A stretch of 64,000 nt of DNA from Leptospiraceae bacterium (GTDB lineage: Bacteria; Spirochaetota; Leptospiria; Leptospirales; Leptonemataceae). The stretch lies in contig JANXCF010000003.1 of assembly GCA_025059995.1 (NCBI GenBank), forward strand, positions 248,001 through 312,000, written 5' to 3'. Positions 28,269 through 38,158 of this stretch are shown piece by piece. A model generated the notes under the pieces. It was given only the letters and a program-made list of their open reading frames with translations. It was not told the DNA's origin and did not search any database. The translations under genes and the position numbers were made by a program. The first letter of the stretch is position 1, and each line of letters opens with the position of its first letter.

Positions 28269-29233
28269 GGATATTGAATGACATATTCAATTTTAGAAAA
28301 CTTTTGCAAGGCTAAATCAAAAGAACCCGTTTCTTTAATAAACAAAGAAGCTCCTCCAAAGTTCTTGAGGATTTCTAAACCCTTGAGTCCGTATTGGGTC
28401 CTTACCCACTTTTCGAAGTAATACGCTTCTTTTTCTTCCAATCTGAAATTAGTTTTTTTGCTTTTTTCTTCAATCAAATATTCTAATACTTCCTCTAAAC
28501 CCAAACCCTTTTGAGCGCTAACTCGAAATATGGGCAATTTTTCCATCTCGGGTCTTACAAATGATAACGTAGATTTCAAAGTATAGTAGGTTTTTTTTGC
28601 TTCTTTTTCCTGATCCCATTTGTTTATAACAAAAGCATTAGGTATTTCCATAATCCCAGCCTTCATAAACTGAATTTGATCTCCTGTGAGAGGTTGTAGC
28701 ACTAGAAGAATAGTATCAGCGATGTGCTGGATTTCAATCTCACTTTGACCAATCCCAACGGTTTCAATGAAAATCCAATCAAACAAATAGAACAAAACTC
28801 TACTCACCGAAAAAGTATGTTTACTTAGCCCCCCTAATTCTCGGTCATTTGCTTGACTTCGAAAATAGATACGTTCTTCATATATGGGAAGTCGAACACG
28901 GGTTCTATCCCCCAAAAGAGCTCCTCCTGAGATTTCACTGGATGGATCAATTGCTAAAATGGCTACTTTTGATTCCGAAGATACCTCTAAAACCTTTAAA
29001 GCCAACTTACCTGTTAAAGTAGATTTTCCCACCCCAGGAGTTCCCGTTATCCCAACAAAAAACCCGCGATGAGAACTTTTCTGCTTAAGGTAATCTATGA
29101 TTTGGTTTTTAATTTCTATTAATTCTGGCTTTGTGTTTTCGAACAAAGAAATTAGTTTTGCAATCGAAAATTTGTGCCCACTGAGAGTTCTATCCACCAA
29201 ATCCAAGATCTGATCTTTTGTTTCTGTTGGCAT
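28265..29233 (-). CDS. meaB: MeaB-type GTPase, chaperone of a B12-dependent mutase
   Basis: G3E-family P-loop GTPase that loads and protects adenosylcobalamin in acyl-CoA mutases. 322 residues. Walker A is GTPGVGKST near residues 63-71, the Asp/Glu segment AILAIDPSSEISGGALLGDRTRM-like (here ending RVRL) follows, and NKWD supplies guanine specificity. The older name ArgK refers to the same family. It starts 13 bases after the mutase gene, the usual partner arrangement. Confidence 0.94.
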   Translation of the reverse strand: MPTETKDQILDLVDRTLSGHKFSIAKLISLFENTKPELIEIKNQIIDYLKQKSSHRGFFVGITGTPGVGKSTLTGKLALKVLEVSSESKVAILAIDPSSEISGGALLGDRTRVRLPIYEERIYFRSQANDRELGGLSKHTFSVSRVLFYLFDWIFIETVGIGQSEIEIQHIADTILLVLQPLTGDQIQFMKAGIMEIPNAFVINKWDQEKEAKKTYYTLKSTLSFVRPEMEKLPIFRVSAQKGLGLEEVLEYLIEEKSKKTNFRLEEKEAYYFEKWVRTQYGLKGLEILKNFGGASLFIKETGSFDLALQKFSKIEYVIQYP

Positions 29234-29246
29234 AGCTTATTTGAAC

Positions 29247-31280
29247 TCAAATTAAAACTTTTTCTTTTTGGGATTCTTCGATAATATCCATGATTTTTTC
29301 CATGATTTCTATCAAGTGGTAATCAGATGGAGTAAAGATTCTTTTTACTCCCATTTCATAGAGTTTATCAAAATCCTTTTGAGGGATAATACCACCAACA
29401 ACGACAGGTATCTCAGAAAAAGCATGATGTTTTTTCAGCTCTTCCATCACTTGTTCTACCAACTCTAAGTGAGAACCCGACATGATTGAAAGCCCAAGGA
29501 TATCTGCATGTTCTTCAATGGCTGAGTGCACAATCTCTTGAGGAGTTAAACGAATTCCAGAGTAAATCACATCAAACCCACAATGTCTTGCAGCAACAGC
29601 GATCATCTCTGCACCATTTGAATGCCCATCCAAGCCTGGTTTTCCCACTACAATGCGAGGTCGATGCCCTTTTTGCTTTGTAAAATCTTCCACTCGATTC
29701 CGAATGTTCGTCACTTTTGCATCTTCTAAGAATAATCGTTGTCCTTCTATTCCTGTTGGTGGACGATATTCTCCAAAGATTTCTCGTAATGCATCCGCCC
29801 ATTCACCAGTCGTCACTCTTGCCAAAGCACATTCAATCGATGCCGGCATGAGATTTTCTCCATTCCTTGCACATTCTTTTAAGTATTCCAATGCTTCTCT
29901 TACTTTTTTGGGGTTTCGATTTTTTTTGGTTTTCTCGAGAGCTTCTAAGGTCCTTTTTGCTGATTCAGGATCAACTTTGAAGATTCCTCCATCTCCAGCC
30001 TGAAGAGGTGATGGCAGACCATCGGTCCATTTGTTAACTCCTACTACGATGATTTCTCCTGAGTTGATTTTACTCATCCTTTCAGACATGGAACGTACCA
30101 ACTGGGACTTTATATAGCCAGTCTCTAAAGCTACTCGAATACCTCCCATGTCTAAAATCTTTTGGATTTCTTTTTGTGCTTCTTCTTTGAGTTCATTTAC
30201 TTTTGACTCTATCACGTAACTTCCATCGAAAATATCAGGATACTCCAACAAATCTGTTTCGTAAGCCAAAATTTGCTGAAGCCTGAGAGACCATTGTTGA
30301 TCCCAAGGTCTGGGAAGGGATAGAGCTTCATTCCATGCTGGAAGTTGTAGAGCTCTACATCGAGCTTTTCTACTGAGAGTTACACCCAGAGCTTCAATTA
30401 AGATCCGCCATGCGTTATTCTCTGGTTGTTTTTCTGTTAAACCTAAGGAATTCACTTGAACCCCGTAACGAAAGAGGCGATATTTTGGATTTTTGACATT
30501 GTATCTTTTTAAGGTGATTTCATCCCATAACTCCACAAAAGCTCGCATTTTGCACATCTCTTCGATAAAGCGAATGCCGGCATTCACGAAGAAACTGATT
30601 CTTCCCACAATCATTTCGAATTGTTCTTCACTGACCTTACCCCTTTCTTTTATGAGGTCAAGTAAACCAATCGCATTCGCCAAAGAATAGGCTAATTCCT
30701 GCACGGGAGTAGCTCCAGCTTCTTGAAGATGATAAGAACTAATATTCGAAGGATTCCATTTGGGAAGATGCACAATGCAGTATTCATACATTTCACTGAT
30801 CAAGCGAAAGCTTGGTTCGGGGGGGAATATGTAAGTACCTCTTGCTAAGTATTCTTTTACGATGTCATTTTGAGTTGTGCCTTGAAGTTTTGAAACCTCC
30901 ACTCCTCGTTCTTTTGCCAATGCAATATAGAGTGCCAACAACCACATAGAAGTAGCATTGATGGTCATAGAAGTATTCATTTCTTCTATAGGAATACCAT
31001 CGAACAAGATATGAAAGTCATCTAAGGAATTGATGGGAACCCCAACTTTTCCGATCTCAGGGCGAGCCAAAGGATGATCCGAAGAATACCCACACTGAGT
31101 TGGTAAATCAAAAGCTATCGAAAGTCCTGTTTGTCCTCTACTTAAATTCCCTCGATATAATTTATTTGATTCCCAGACATTCGTATGACCTGCATAGGTT
31201 CGAAAAATCCATGGTTTGTCTTTGGTTGGATTTCCGTTTTCATCGTAAAGGACGTGTCTTTTTCGTTCTTTATTTCCCAT
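29247..31280 (-). CDS. Adenosylcobalamin-dependent acyl-CoA mutase, MeaA/ethylmalonyl-CoA mutase type
   Basis: 677 residues with substrate barrel and cobalamin-binding domain in one chain. The barrel has YAGHTNVWESNKLYRG, AFDLPTQCGYSSDHP and STTINATS-like (here MNTSMTINATS). The C-terminal B12 domain has the DxHxxG motif as LDGHSNG, preceded by VGKPG. Overall resemblance is closer to MeaA, now known as ethylmalonyl-CoA mutase, than to methylmalonyl-CoA mutase, in particular the YAGH rather than YAGF opening. It would interconvert ethylmalonyl- and methylsuccinyl-CoA or a related pair. No crotonyl-CoA carboxylase/reductase is in the window. It works with MeaB encoded next. Confidence 0.88.
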   Translation of the reverse strand: MGNKERKRHVLYDENGNPTKDKPWIFRTYAGHTNVWESNKLYRGNLSRGQTGLSIAFDLPTQCGYSSDHPLARPEIGKVGVPINSLDDFHILFDGIPIEEMNTSMTINATSMWLLALYIALAKERGVEVSKLQGTTQNDIVKEYLARGTYIFPPEPSFRLISEMYEYCIVHLPKWNPSNISSYHLQEAGATPVQELAYSLANAIGLLDLIKERGKVSEEQFEMIVGRISFFVNAGIRFIEEMCKMRAFVELWDEITLKRYNVKNPKYRLFRYGVQVNSLGLTEKQPENNAWRILIEALGVTLSRKARCRALQLPAWNEALSLPRPWDQQWSLRLQQILAYETDLLEYPDIFDGSYVIESKVNELKEEAQKEIQKILDMGGIRVALETGYIKSQLVRSMSERMSKINSGEIIVVGVNKWTDGLPSPLQAGDGGIFKVDPESAKRTLEALEKTKKNRNPKKVREALEYLKECARNGENLMPASIECALARVTTGEWADALREIFGEYRPPTGIEGQRLFLEDAKVTNIRNRVEDFTKQKGHRPRIVVGKPGLDGHSNGAEMIAVAARHCGFDVIYSGIRLTPQEIVHSAIEEHADILGLSIMSGSHLELVEQVMEELKKHHAFSEIPVVVGGIIPQKDFDKLYEMGVKRIFTPSDYHLIEIMEKIMDIIEESQKEKVLI

Positions 31281-31303
31281 TGGTCACCTCGTTATGTGTG
31301 AGT

Positions 31304-32998
31304 TTAAAAATCAGCATCGGTGACAGCACCAAACTCTGCTGATCCCACAAGTTTGTAATATTTATAAAGGATTCCGTTTTTGTATTTAAGTTCTTTGGGC
31401 TTCCACTCTTTTTTTCGTTGATTCAATTCTTCTTCACTTACATGAAGTGTAAGTTCGTTTTTATAAGCATCAATTGTGATTAAATCTCCATTTTTCACCA
31501 AAGCAATAGGACCACCAACTTGAGCTTCCGGAGAAACATGCCCCACCACCATACCATAGGTTCCTCCTGAAAATCTTCCATCTGTGATGAGCCCCACTTT
31601 ATCTCCCAATCCTTTACCAATCAGAGCTGACGTGGGTCCAAGCATCTCCCTCATACCTGGACCTCCTTTGGGCCCTTCATACCGAATGACTACAACATCT
31701 CCTTCTTGGATTTGATTATTTAAGATTGCCTCCATACATTCTTCTTCTGAGTCAAAAACTTTTGCCGGACCAGTGATAGAAAAATTTTTCACTCCTGAGA
31801 TTTTTGCAACCGCACCTCCCGGTGCTAAGTTCCCACGTAGAATAACAATATGACCTCTTGGATATAAAGGCTTGTGCAATGGATAGATAATGTCTTGATT
31901 TTCTGGTATGGAAGCATCAACATGCTTTAAATTTTCTTCGATTGTTTTTCCAGTCACAGTCAAACAATCTCCGTGGATGAGTTTCTCTTCTAAAAGGATT
32001 TTCATGATTTTGGGTATTCCACCATGTTGATGAAGGTGAACTGCCAAATACTTTCCGGAAGGCTTCATATCTGCTATGTGAGGGACCTTCCTTGCTATGG
32101 TTTCAAAATCATCGATACTTAAGGGAACATTCAAAGCTCGAGCGATCGCAATGAGGTGTAACACGGCATTGGTTGAACCCCCAATTGCCATTGTAACCGC
32201 AATGGCGTTTTCAAAAGCTTTTCTCGTCATGATCATAGAAGGTGTGATCTTTTCTTTAATGAGGTTTACCAGAGCTTTACCTGAGTCAAAAGCAGAACGT
32301 TCTTTTTCAGAGGCAACCGCAGGCATAGTTGATGAATACGGAAGACTCATACCAAGAGCTTCAATCGCCGAAGACATGGTATTCGCTGTATACATTCCCC
32401 CACAACTACCAGCTCCTGGTATGGCATGCTTTTCGATGTTTAAAAATTCTTCTTTGGTAATTTTACCCGCATTATATTGACCTACAGCTTCAAAGACAGA
32501 GACGATATTGAGTTCCTTTCCGTTGTAGTAGCCGGGTAAAATGGTTCCTCCGTAAACAAAAATTGCTGGGATGTTTAAACGTGCAATAGCCATCATCGCA
32601 CCTGGCATGTTTTTATCACAGCCACCAATGGCTAAAATCCCATCCATCCTTTGAGCATTACAAACAGTCTCAATGGAATCAGCAATCACCTCCCTACTTA
32701 CAAGGGAATATTTCATCCCTTCTGTTCCCATGGAAATTCCATCTGAAACTGTGATGGTTCCGAAAACTTGAGGCATTCCTCCTGCTTCGTAAATCCCACG
32801 AATTGCGGCTTCTTCCAAATGACGTATTCCAGCATTGCATGGTGTCAAATTGCTATGCATACTGGCTACACCACAAATGGGTTTTCCGAAATCCTCATCA
32901 GTAAACCCAACCGCACGAAGCATAGCACGATTGGGAGCTTTCGTATCTCCCTCTGTGATAACATAAGAACGAAAATTGAGCTTATGAGAATTACTCAT
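31304..32998 (-). CDS. ilvD: Dihydroxy-acid dehydratase
   Basis: Fe-S dehydratase of valine, leucine and isoleucine biosynthesis; converts dihydroxy acids to 2-keto acids. 564 residues. Cluster cysteines are in [29 protein letters not shown] and [14 protein letters not shown], and the C-terminal half has [15 protein letters not shown] and [12 protein letters not shown]. It is the first gene of the minus-strand run to 22497, followed 23 bases later by the mutase. No ribosome binding site is obvious before its ATG. Confidence 0.97.
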   Translation of the reverse strand: MSNSHKLNFRSYVITEGDTKAPNRAMLRAVGFTDEDFGKPICGVASMHSNLTPCNAGIRHLEEAAIRGIYEAGGMPQVFGTITVSDGISMGTEGMKYSLVSREVIADSIETVCNAQRMDGILAIGGCDKNMPGAMMAIARLNIPAIFVYGGTILPGYYNGKELNIVSVFEAVGQYNAGKITKEEFLNIEKHAIPGAGSCGGMYTANTMSSAIEALGMSLPYSSTMPAVASEKERSAFDSGKALVNLIKEKITPSMIMTRKAFENAIAVTMAIGGSTNAVLHLIAIARALNVPLSIDDFETIARKVPHIADMKPSGKYLAVHLHQHGGIPKIMKILLEEKLIHGDCLTVTGKTIEENLKHVDASIPENQDIIYPLHKPLYPRGHIVILRGNLAPGGAVAKISGVKNFSITGPAKVFDSEEECMEAILNNQIQEGDVVVIRYEGPKGGPGMREMLGPTSALIGKGLGDKVGLITDGRFSGGTYGMVVGHVSPEAQVGGPIALVKNGDLITIDAYKNELTLHVSEEELNQRKKEWKPKELKYKNGILYKYYKLVGSAEFGAVTDADF

Positions 32999-33072
32999 AT
33001 CTACTAAATTTATTTTTTTTTAGACTTTGTAAAGAAAAAGTTTATTATTTTAACTTTAGTCTAAAATTCACT

Positions 33073-33100
33073 TTGACGATCTTTTTTTATGTTGTAAGAT
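33073..33100 (+). promoter_or_regulatory. Candidate promoter of the chemoreceptor gene
   Basis: TTGACG (33073-33078) and TAAGAT (33095-33100) are spaced by 16 bases. The ATG at 33109 is 8 bases beyond the -10 box, so the transcript may begin at or next to the start codon. I see no sigma-28 type element here. Confidence 0.45.
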
Positions 33101-33108
33101 ATTATATT

Positions 33109-35079
33109 ATGAAAAAGCTTATAGAACATATTTATAACTTACCCATACGTTATAAATTGATGATGATTTATGGACCACTCTTTTTGATTATAGCCATATC
33201 CTATACTTTCATTATCGATCAGAATATCCATAAAATTCAAGGATACAATGAAGTAGTAAAATTTATTGAAACTACAAATACAATTGGCAAGTTTATCTAT
33301 AAAATCCAATATGAGCGAGCTTATACAAGACTTTTTCTAGCTTCAACTGGAAAAGAAAAAGAAGAAGACCTCATCCGCATTCGATTAGAAAATGATACCA
33401 TCCAACAAAATTTAGTTAACCTCATTGAAGAACAAAAAGATAAACTCCAAGAGAAAAAAATCTATGAAGAAATAAGATCTATTCTTGTAGATCAATATGA
33501 AAGAATCAAAAAGCTTAGAAACCAAGTCGATGAATTTGAAATCACATCATCCCAAGCAGCCAATGTTTATACAGATTATGTGGCAAATCTAGTTAAAGTT
33601 GTAGGATTAAAAGAAAATGTAACTAAAATTCCAGAACTGAAAGAAAAATTGATTAGTTATATTATCTTACTTTCCTATCATGAGAGTGTAACACAGGAGA
33701 GAGGCTTCTTAATTAATGCATTTGAAAAGAAAGCTTTTGTTGAAGATGAATTAAAAAGATATTTAGGGATTTTAGCATTACAAGATGGTTACAAAAATCA
33801 ATTTTTCTTAATTGCAGAAGATGCATTAAAGGACATATTCAACAAAACCTATAACCTTGACTATGAAAAAGAAGTATTATATTATCGCAACATAGCTCTC
33901 AACCAAGATTGGGAAAAAAACATCAAAACCGAAGATTGGTATAACACCGTTAATAAAAGAATTGATAATGTATATGAAATTATTGATAAAACAAGGGATT
34001 ATATCATCCAGAAATCAAAAAATGAACAAAGAAAAATCATCTTCCAGACAAGCAGTATAACAGGGTTTTTGATTCTCATATTAGTTTTGAGTGTATTTTT
34101 TACTGTTATTGTTTCAAAGGATATTCAAAGTAAAATTAATAATCTTAAGTCACTACAAAATTATGCTTCGAAAATTGCCCAAGGGGATCTTACAATAAAC
34201 ATACAAAAATCCGAAGGGAAAGATGAAACAGCCATTATTATCAATAGCTTTATTCAAATTGTAGATATTATCAAAGAATTCATCTCAAATATGCTACAAA
34301 TTTCAGATTTACAATCACATCAAAGTGCTCAACTAAATACCAACATCCAACAATTCCAAGATATTGTAAAAAACATCAAAGAATTCTCTGTGAATCTTTC
34401 TTCTTCTTCTGAGGAAATGACAAGCAACCTAAACGTCATTGCAAGTTCCATTGAAGAAATTAGCATCACAATCAACGAAATCTCAAAACATACAGAAGAA
34501 AATCAGAAGAAATCGAATGAACTTTTACAAGTACTTCAAAAAGCTAATCAGATTATTGAAACCTTGAATAAAAGCACTAAACAAATTGAACAAGTAAGTT
34601 CTGTGATAAGTGACATTGCAAGACAAACAAATTTACTTTCCTTAAATGCCGCCATTGAAGCTGCAGGTGCTGGTGAGAAAGGTAGTGGTTTTGCTGTCGT
34701 TGCAAACGAAGTAAAAGAATTAGCCAACAAAACCCATCAAGAACTAAAACAAGTCAACCAGAATATCCATTTATTACAAGAAAGCACAAATCAAACCAAT
34801 GAAACCATAAATCTTGTTTATAAAAATTTTCAAGAGTTCAATCACCTAATCCAAATGTTTTCTAGTTCGTTCTATGAACAAACCGCAGCCATCAAAGAAA
34901 TCAGTAATAACATCAATCAAAATTTGATGGCAGTAAACGATGTTAATAAGAGAGTCAATTTGTTAGAAAGTCATATACAAAACATAGAGGACATGTTAAA
35001 AAAAATCCATGAATTATCTCAACAACTAAAAGAAAATTCAAATAAGATACATCTCTTCCTATCCAAGTACAGAACATAG
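33109..35079 (+). CDS. Methyl-accepting chemotaxis protein with a NIT-like sensor domain
   Basis: About 656 residues from the ATG at 33109. One transmembrane helix lies near 15-37 and a second near 305-330. The periplasmic region of about 260 residues has features of nitrate/nitrite-sensing NIT domains (an early [13 protein letters not shown] helix, [14 protein letters not shown] in the middle, EDWYN near its end). A HAMP domain follows at about 330-385, then the signalling hairpin with its tip at about 504-524 ([20 protein letters not shown]). No C-terminal CheR-tethering pentapeptide is seen. The protein would control CheA at the cell pole. It stands alone between ilvD and nadA. Confidence 0.92.
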   Translation: MKKLIEHIYNLPIRYKLMMIYGPLFLIIAISYTFIIDQNIHKIQGYNEVVKFIETTNTIGKFIYKIQYERAYTRLFLASTGKEKEEDLIRIRLENDTIQQNLVNLIEEQKDKLQEKKIYEEIRSILVDQYERIKKLRNQVDEFEITSSQAANVYTDYVANLVKVVGLKENVTKIPELKEKLISYIILLSYHESVTQERGFLINAFEKKAFVEDELKRYLGILALQDGYKNQFFLIAEDALKDIFNKTYNLDYEKEVLYYRNIALNQDWEKNIKTEDWYNTVNKRIDNVYEIIDKTRDYIIQKSKNEQRKIIFQTSSITGFLILILVLSVFFTVIVSKDIQSKINNLKSLQNYASKIAQGDLTINIQKSEGKDETAIIINSFIQIVDIIKEFISNMLQISDLQSHQSAQLNTNIQQFQDIVKNIKEFSVNLSSSSEEMTSNLNVIASSIEEISITINEISKHTEENQKKSNELLQVLQKANQIIETLNKSTKQIEQVSSVISDIARQTNLLSLNAAIEAAGAGEKGSGFAVVANEVKELANKTHQELKQVNQNIHLLQESTNQTNETINLVYKNFQEFNHLIQMFSSSFYEQTAAIKEISNNINQNLMAVNDVNKRVNLLESHIQNIEDMLKKIHELSQQLKENSNKIHLFLSKYRT

Positions 35080-35158
35080 AATCTAAGTAAGACTATTTTA
35101 TTTCAAACCTAAATAATAAAAAGATTGTCATTGATTTTTTTTAAAATTGCATGTTTAT

Positions 35159-36148
35159 ATGAAGATCGATTTGTCGATAAAGCAAGTTCGAGAAAAACTT
35201 AAGTATTTATACTTCCCTCACGAGATTGACAGAGCCATCGAACTCATCATCGAAATACGCAAACTAAAAAAAGAGAAGAATGTCGTAATTTTAGGTCATA
35301 ACTATATGACTCCAGATGTTTATTGGGGTATATCTGATTTTGTGGGGGATTCTTTATTTCTTTCGAAAATGGCCTCAAAGGTTGAGGCTGATATGATTCT
35401 TTTTAATGGTGTGTATTTCATGGCAGAAACGGCAAAAATCTTAAACCCAGAAAAAAAAGTTTTGATTTCTGATAAAGAAGCGGGTTGCTCTTTAGCAGAA
35501 AGTATCACAGCCAGTGATGTTCGTGGTTTGAAAGAACAATTTCCAGGAATTCCCGTTGTTACCTACATTAATTCCACTGCCGAAGTGAAAGCCGAATCAG
35601 ATGTTTGTTGCACAAGTGCCAATGCCTTAGAAGTAATTGAAAATATAGATTCAGAGAAAGTCATTTTTCTACCTGATGTTTATCTTGGAAAAAACCTCCA
35701 AAATCAAACCAAAAAACAACTCATCCTTTGGGAAAAAGGAAAATGCATTGTGCACGAACAATATACTAAAGAAGACATCGAATACTATAGAAAACAATTT
35801 GAAGATTTGTTGGTAATTGCTCATCCTGAGTGTTCACCTGAGGTTATTGAAGTTAGTGATTTTAGTGGTAGCACATCCCAAATGGCAAGTTTCATTGAAA
35901 AAAGTTCTAAGAAAAACGTTCTCTTGGTTACAGAATGTGGTATGGCTGATAACTTACGAAGTGAATTTCCTGAAAAAAATTTTATAGGAACTTGCCACAC
36001 TTGTCCTCACATGAAAAAAATTACCCTCAAGAAAATTTATGATGCCTTACAAGAAGAGAAATACGAAGTTCATGTGCCAGAGGATATAGCCATTAAAGCA
36101 AGATCAGCAATAGAAAAAATGTTTCTTATCCCTACAAAACGATCATAA
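35159..36148 (+). CDS. nadA: Quinolinate synthase
   Basis: [4Fe-4S] enzyme that condenses iminoaspartate with dihydroxyacetone phosphate in NAD synthesis. About 329 residues from the ATG at 35159 (a TTG at 35147 is possible). Cluster ligands are in DVCCTSANA, HPECSPEV and the CHTCPHM motif near the C-terminus. The N-terminal segment VVILGHNYMTPDVYW-like is the family substrate loop, here with Met-Thr where many have Tyr-Gln. No nadB or nadC is in the window. Confidence 0.95.
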   Translation: MKIDLSIKQVREKLKYLYFPHEIDRAIELIIEIRKLKKEKNVVILGHNYMTPDVYWGISDFVGDSLFLSKMASKVEADMILFNGVYFMAETAKILNPEKKVLISDKEAGCSLAESITASDVRGLKEQFPGIPVVTYINSTAEVKAESDVCCTSANALEVIENIDSEKVIFLPDVYLGKNLQNQTKKQLILWEKGKCIVHEQYTKEDIEYYRKQFEDLLVIAHPECSPEVIEVSDFSGSTSQMASFIEKSSKKNVLLVTECGMADNLRSEFPEKNFIGTCHTCPHMKKITLKKIYDALQEEKYEVHVPEDIAIKARSAIEKMFLIPTKRS

Positions 36149-36246
36149 CACAAAAAAACTCCAAAATTGAAATCATACTTTACATGAAATGAATTTGAAT
36201 ATTTTTGGAAATGTAGTAGCTATTTTTCAATCTAAAGGAGAAAAAA

Positions 36247-36867
36247 TTGGCAACTCTAAGAAAACCTCGACATAAAATTTGTAGATATGCTGGCTTTTGT
36301 CTATATGGTAATCCAAAATGCCCTTCAACAAAAAGACCTTATCCTCCTGGGTATCGCCCTGAAAGTTTAAGAAAGAAAAAAACTCCTTACGGAGAACAAC
36401 TCCTTGAAAAGCAAAAGCTTCGATTAACTTATGGTATGATGGAACGCCAATTTTACAACACTTTTGTAAAAGCTACAAGATTGCATGGTAATACTGCTGA
36501 TAACTTCATCAAACTTTTAGAAAGTAGATTGATGACCCTCGTTTACAGACTAAAGCTTGCAAGAACCATCTTTGATGCTCGACAACTTATTAGTCACGGG
36601 CATATTACTGTAGATGGTAAAAGAGTAACGATACCAAGTTATCAAGTCAAACCTGGAAGTATCATCGGAGTAGCCGAAAAATCCAAAAACTTAGCAAGAA
36701 TAAAAGAAGCCATCGCTTTAAGGGAGGGTAAAACTTATCCAGTCCCTTATCTCGAGGTCCAAGCGGATGGAATTTCAGGTAAATTCTTAGGAATCCAAAA
36801 CATTCAAGATGTTCCTCTTGATCCAAGAATCAACATCTTAAAAGTTATAGAGTTTTATAGCAAGTGA
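36247..36867 (+). CDS. rpsD: 30S ribosomal protein S4
   Basis: S4 nucleates small-subunit assembly by binding 16S rRNA. 206 residues: N-terminal region with C12, C18 and C25, a possible but non-canonical zinc site, then the helical S4N domain and the S4 RNA-binding domain ([17 protein letters not shown] at about 120-135). The start is TTG, fixed by a strong AGGAG site 6 bases upstream and by conserved N-terminal ATLRKPRHK. It lies alone between nadA and flaG, not next to rpsM, rpsK or rpoA. It may be the only S4 gene or a paralogue; the window cannot tell. Confidence 0.94.
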   Translation: MATLRKPRHKICRYAGFCLYGNPKCPSTKRPYPPGYRPESLRKKKTPYGEQLLEKQKLRLTYGMMERQFYNTFVKATRLHGNTADNFIKLLESRLMTLVYRLKLARTIFDARQLISHGHITVDGKRVTIPSYQVKPGSIIGVAEKSKNLARIKEAIALREGKTYPVPYLEVQADGISGKFLGIQNIQDVPLDPRINILKVIEFYSK

Positions 36868-36932
36868 TGATTGTTTAGCTAAATATCAATTAGAAGATTC
36901 ATTTAAAAAGTTTAATAAAGTGATTTGAAAAT

Positions 36933-37283
36933 TTAAGTTGATTTTTCGATAAATAGGCCAGTGGGAAGTAATGGATATTTTTTTAACTCATCATCATTAA
37001 AACCTCGCTTTAGTTCTTTGATAAAATTTAAAAAAATTTCTGAAGGTATTTCGTTAATAACCTCTCCTGTTAGATAATTATATACCCTTACTAAAATTTT
37101 TCCTGTATCATTATCCACTAAGTAAGAATACTTTATGTTTTTGGAGTCCAAAGTTTGGAAGTGGGTATTAATTGTTTCATATTCACTATTTTTATGATCG
37201 TTTAACTTATTATTATCGAATTTATGATTTTGAAATGATCTAACATGAATTTCATTAATGGTAATATTTTTTGTTGCTTCCAT
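36933..37283 (-). CDS. flaG: FlaG-family flagellar protein
   Basis: 116 residues. The C-terminal half has the FlaG domain: YSYLVDNDTGKILVRVYN followed by TGEVINEIPSEIFLNFI. The N-terminal half is polar and disordered-looking. FlaG influences filament length in other bacteria; its mechanism is poorly known. It follows the sigma-28 gene on the same strand with a 59-base gap that holds a sigma-28-like promoter (37302-37328). Confidence 0.85.
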   Translation of the reverse strand: MEATKNITINEIHVRSFQNHKFDNNKLNDHKNSEYETINTHFQTLDSKNIKYSYLVDNDTGKILVRVYNYLTGEVINEIPSEIFLNFIKELKRGFNDDELKKYPLLPTGLFIEKST

Positions 37284-37301
37284 AATTCTTTCCTATTACT
37301 C

Positions 37302-37328
37302 TTATCGTATCTTGATTATTTGTTCTTG
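37302..37328 (-). promoter_or_regulatory. Sigma-28-like promoter before flaG
   Basis: On the minus strand TACGATAA (fwd 37302-37309) resembles the FliA -10 element GCCGATAA, and CAAG (fwd 37325-37328) lies 15 bases upstream where TAAA is expected. The cognate sigma factor is encoded by the adjacent upstream gene. Confidence 0.4.
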
Positions 37329-37342
37329 ATAACTGGGTTTTT

Positions 37343-38158
37343 TTATTTTTTTAAAGCATTCTTCATTCTCATGAGTTTGCCCCGCAAACGAAGAATGGCT
37401 TTTGTGTGAAGTTGAGAAACACGGCTTTCTGTTACTTCCAGAACTTCCCCTATTTCTTTCAAAGTTAAATCTTCGTAATAATATAGAACTATGACCTTTT
37501 TTTCTTTGTCGGGTAGTTGTTTGATGGCTTCGACAATTACATTCCTGATTTCTTCTTTCTCGATTATGTTGTCTGGATTAAAGGTTGCAGGAGATTCGAT
37601 TGAGTCAATGAAAGACATCTGATCGCTATCATCATTCCCATACCAAACTTCATTTAGAGATATGACACTTGCCCCTGAAATTTTCGTAAATAATTCTTGC
37701 AGTTCTTCAACAGTAATCCCCATTTCTTTTGCGATTTCCTCATCATCAACAGTATGTCCCAAGCGATTTTCAAGGGTAATGATGGCTTCCTCTATTTGTT
37801 TTGCTTTTTGCCTTAAACTTCTTGGAACCCAGTCAATATTTCTTAATTCATCAAAAATCGAACCTCGAATCCTTGTCATTGCATAAGTTTTAAATTTGAT
37901 ATCTCTTTCTGGATCAAATTTCTCGATAGCATCTAATAAACCAAATGTTCCATAACTAACCAAATCGTCGAACTCTACTTGTTGAGGCATTCCTACGGCA
38001 ATTTTTCCAGCTACGTATTTTACTAATGGCGAATACTTCAAAACAAAATACTCTCTAATTTCTAAATCCTTTGTTTTTCGATAAATCTGCCAAAGTTCTT
38101 TTTCGTCTCGGTCTTTATATTTTTCTAAAATTTTCTTTCGCATTGTCATAGAAGACAC
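37343..38158 (-). CDS. RNA polymerase sigma factor for flagellar operons (FliA/WhiG type)
   Basis: 271 residues, sigma-28 class. Region 2 (about 30-115) includes [21 protein letters not shown] and the promoter-melting segment [18 protein letters not shown]; region 3 covers about 116-190; region 4 (195-262) has [21 protein letters not shown]. In spirochaetes it is often called WhiG or FliA and drives late flagellar and chemotaxis genes. It overlaps or abuts the small membrane protein gene upstream, within the flhF-flhG operon. Confidence 0.95.
   Translation of the reverse strand: MSSMTMRKKILEKYKDRDEKELWQIYRKTKDLEIREYFVLKYSPLVKYVAGKIAVGMPQQVEFDDLVSYGTFGLLDAIEKFDPERDIKFKTYAMTRIRGSIFDELRNIDWVPRSLRQKAKQIEEAIITLENRLGHTVDDEEIAKEMGITVEELQELFTKISGASVISLNEVWYGNDDSDQMSFIDSIESPATFNPDNIIEKEEIRNVIVEAIKQLPDKEKKVIVLYYYEDLTLKEIGEVLEVTESRVSQLHTKAILRLRGKLMRMKNALKK

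Noticed and set aside
29653-30003. Plus-strand open frame opposite the MeaA-type mutase
   Set aside because: Antisense shadow within a conserved gene; no independent support.
32097-32480. Long open frame on the plus strand opposite ilvD
   Set aside because: It lies wholly inside a well-conserved gene on the other strand, has no ribosome binding site or recognisable motif, and is a typical mirror of biased codon use.
33019-33065. Inverted repeat TTTAGACT...AGTCTAAA between ilvD and the chemoreceptor gene
   Set aside because: Arms of only 8 bases with a 31-base AT-rich spacer are easily expected by chance in this composition, and no T-run or known operator fits.
36201-36230. Possible promoter just before rpsD
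   Set aside because: Several weak -35/-10 pairings exist, but none stands out from the AT-rich background.
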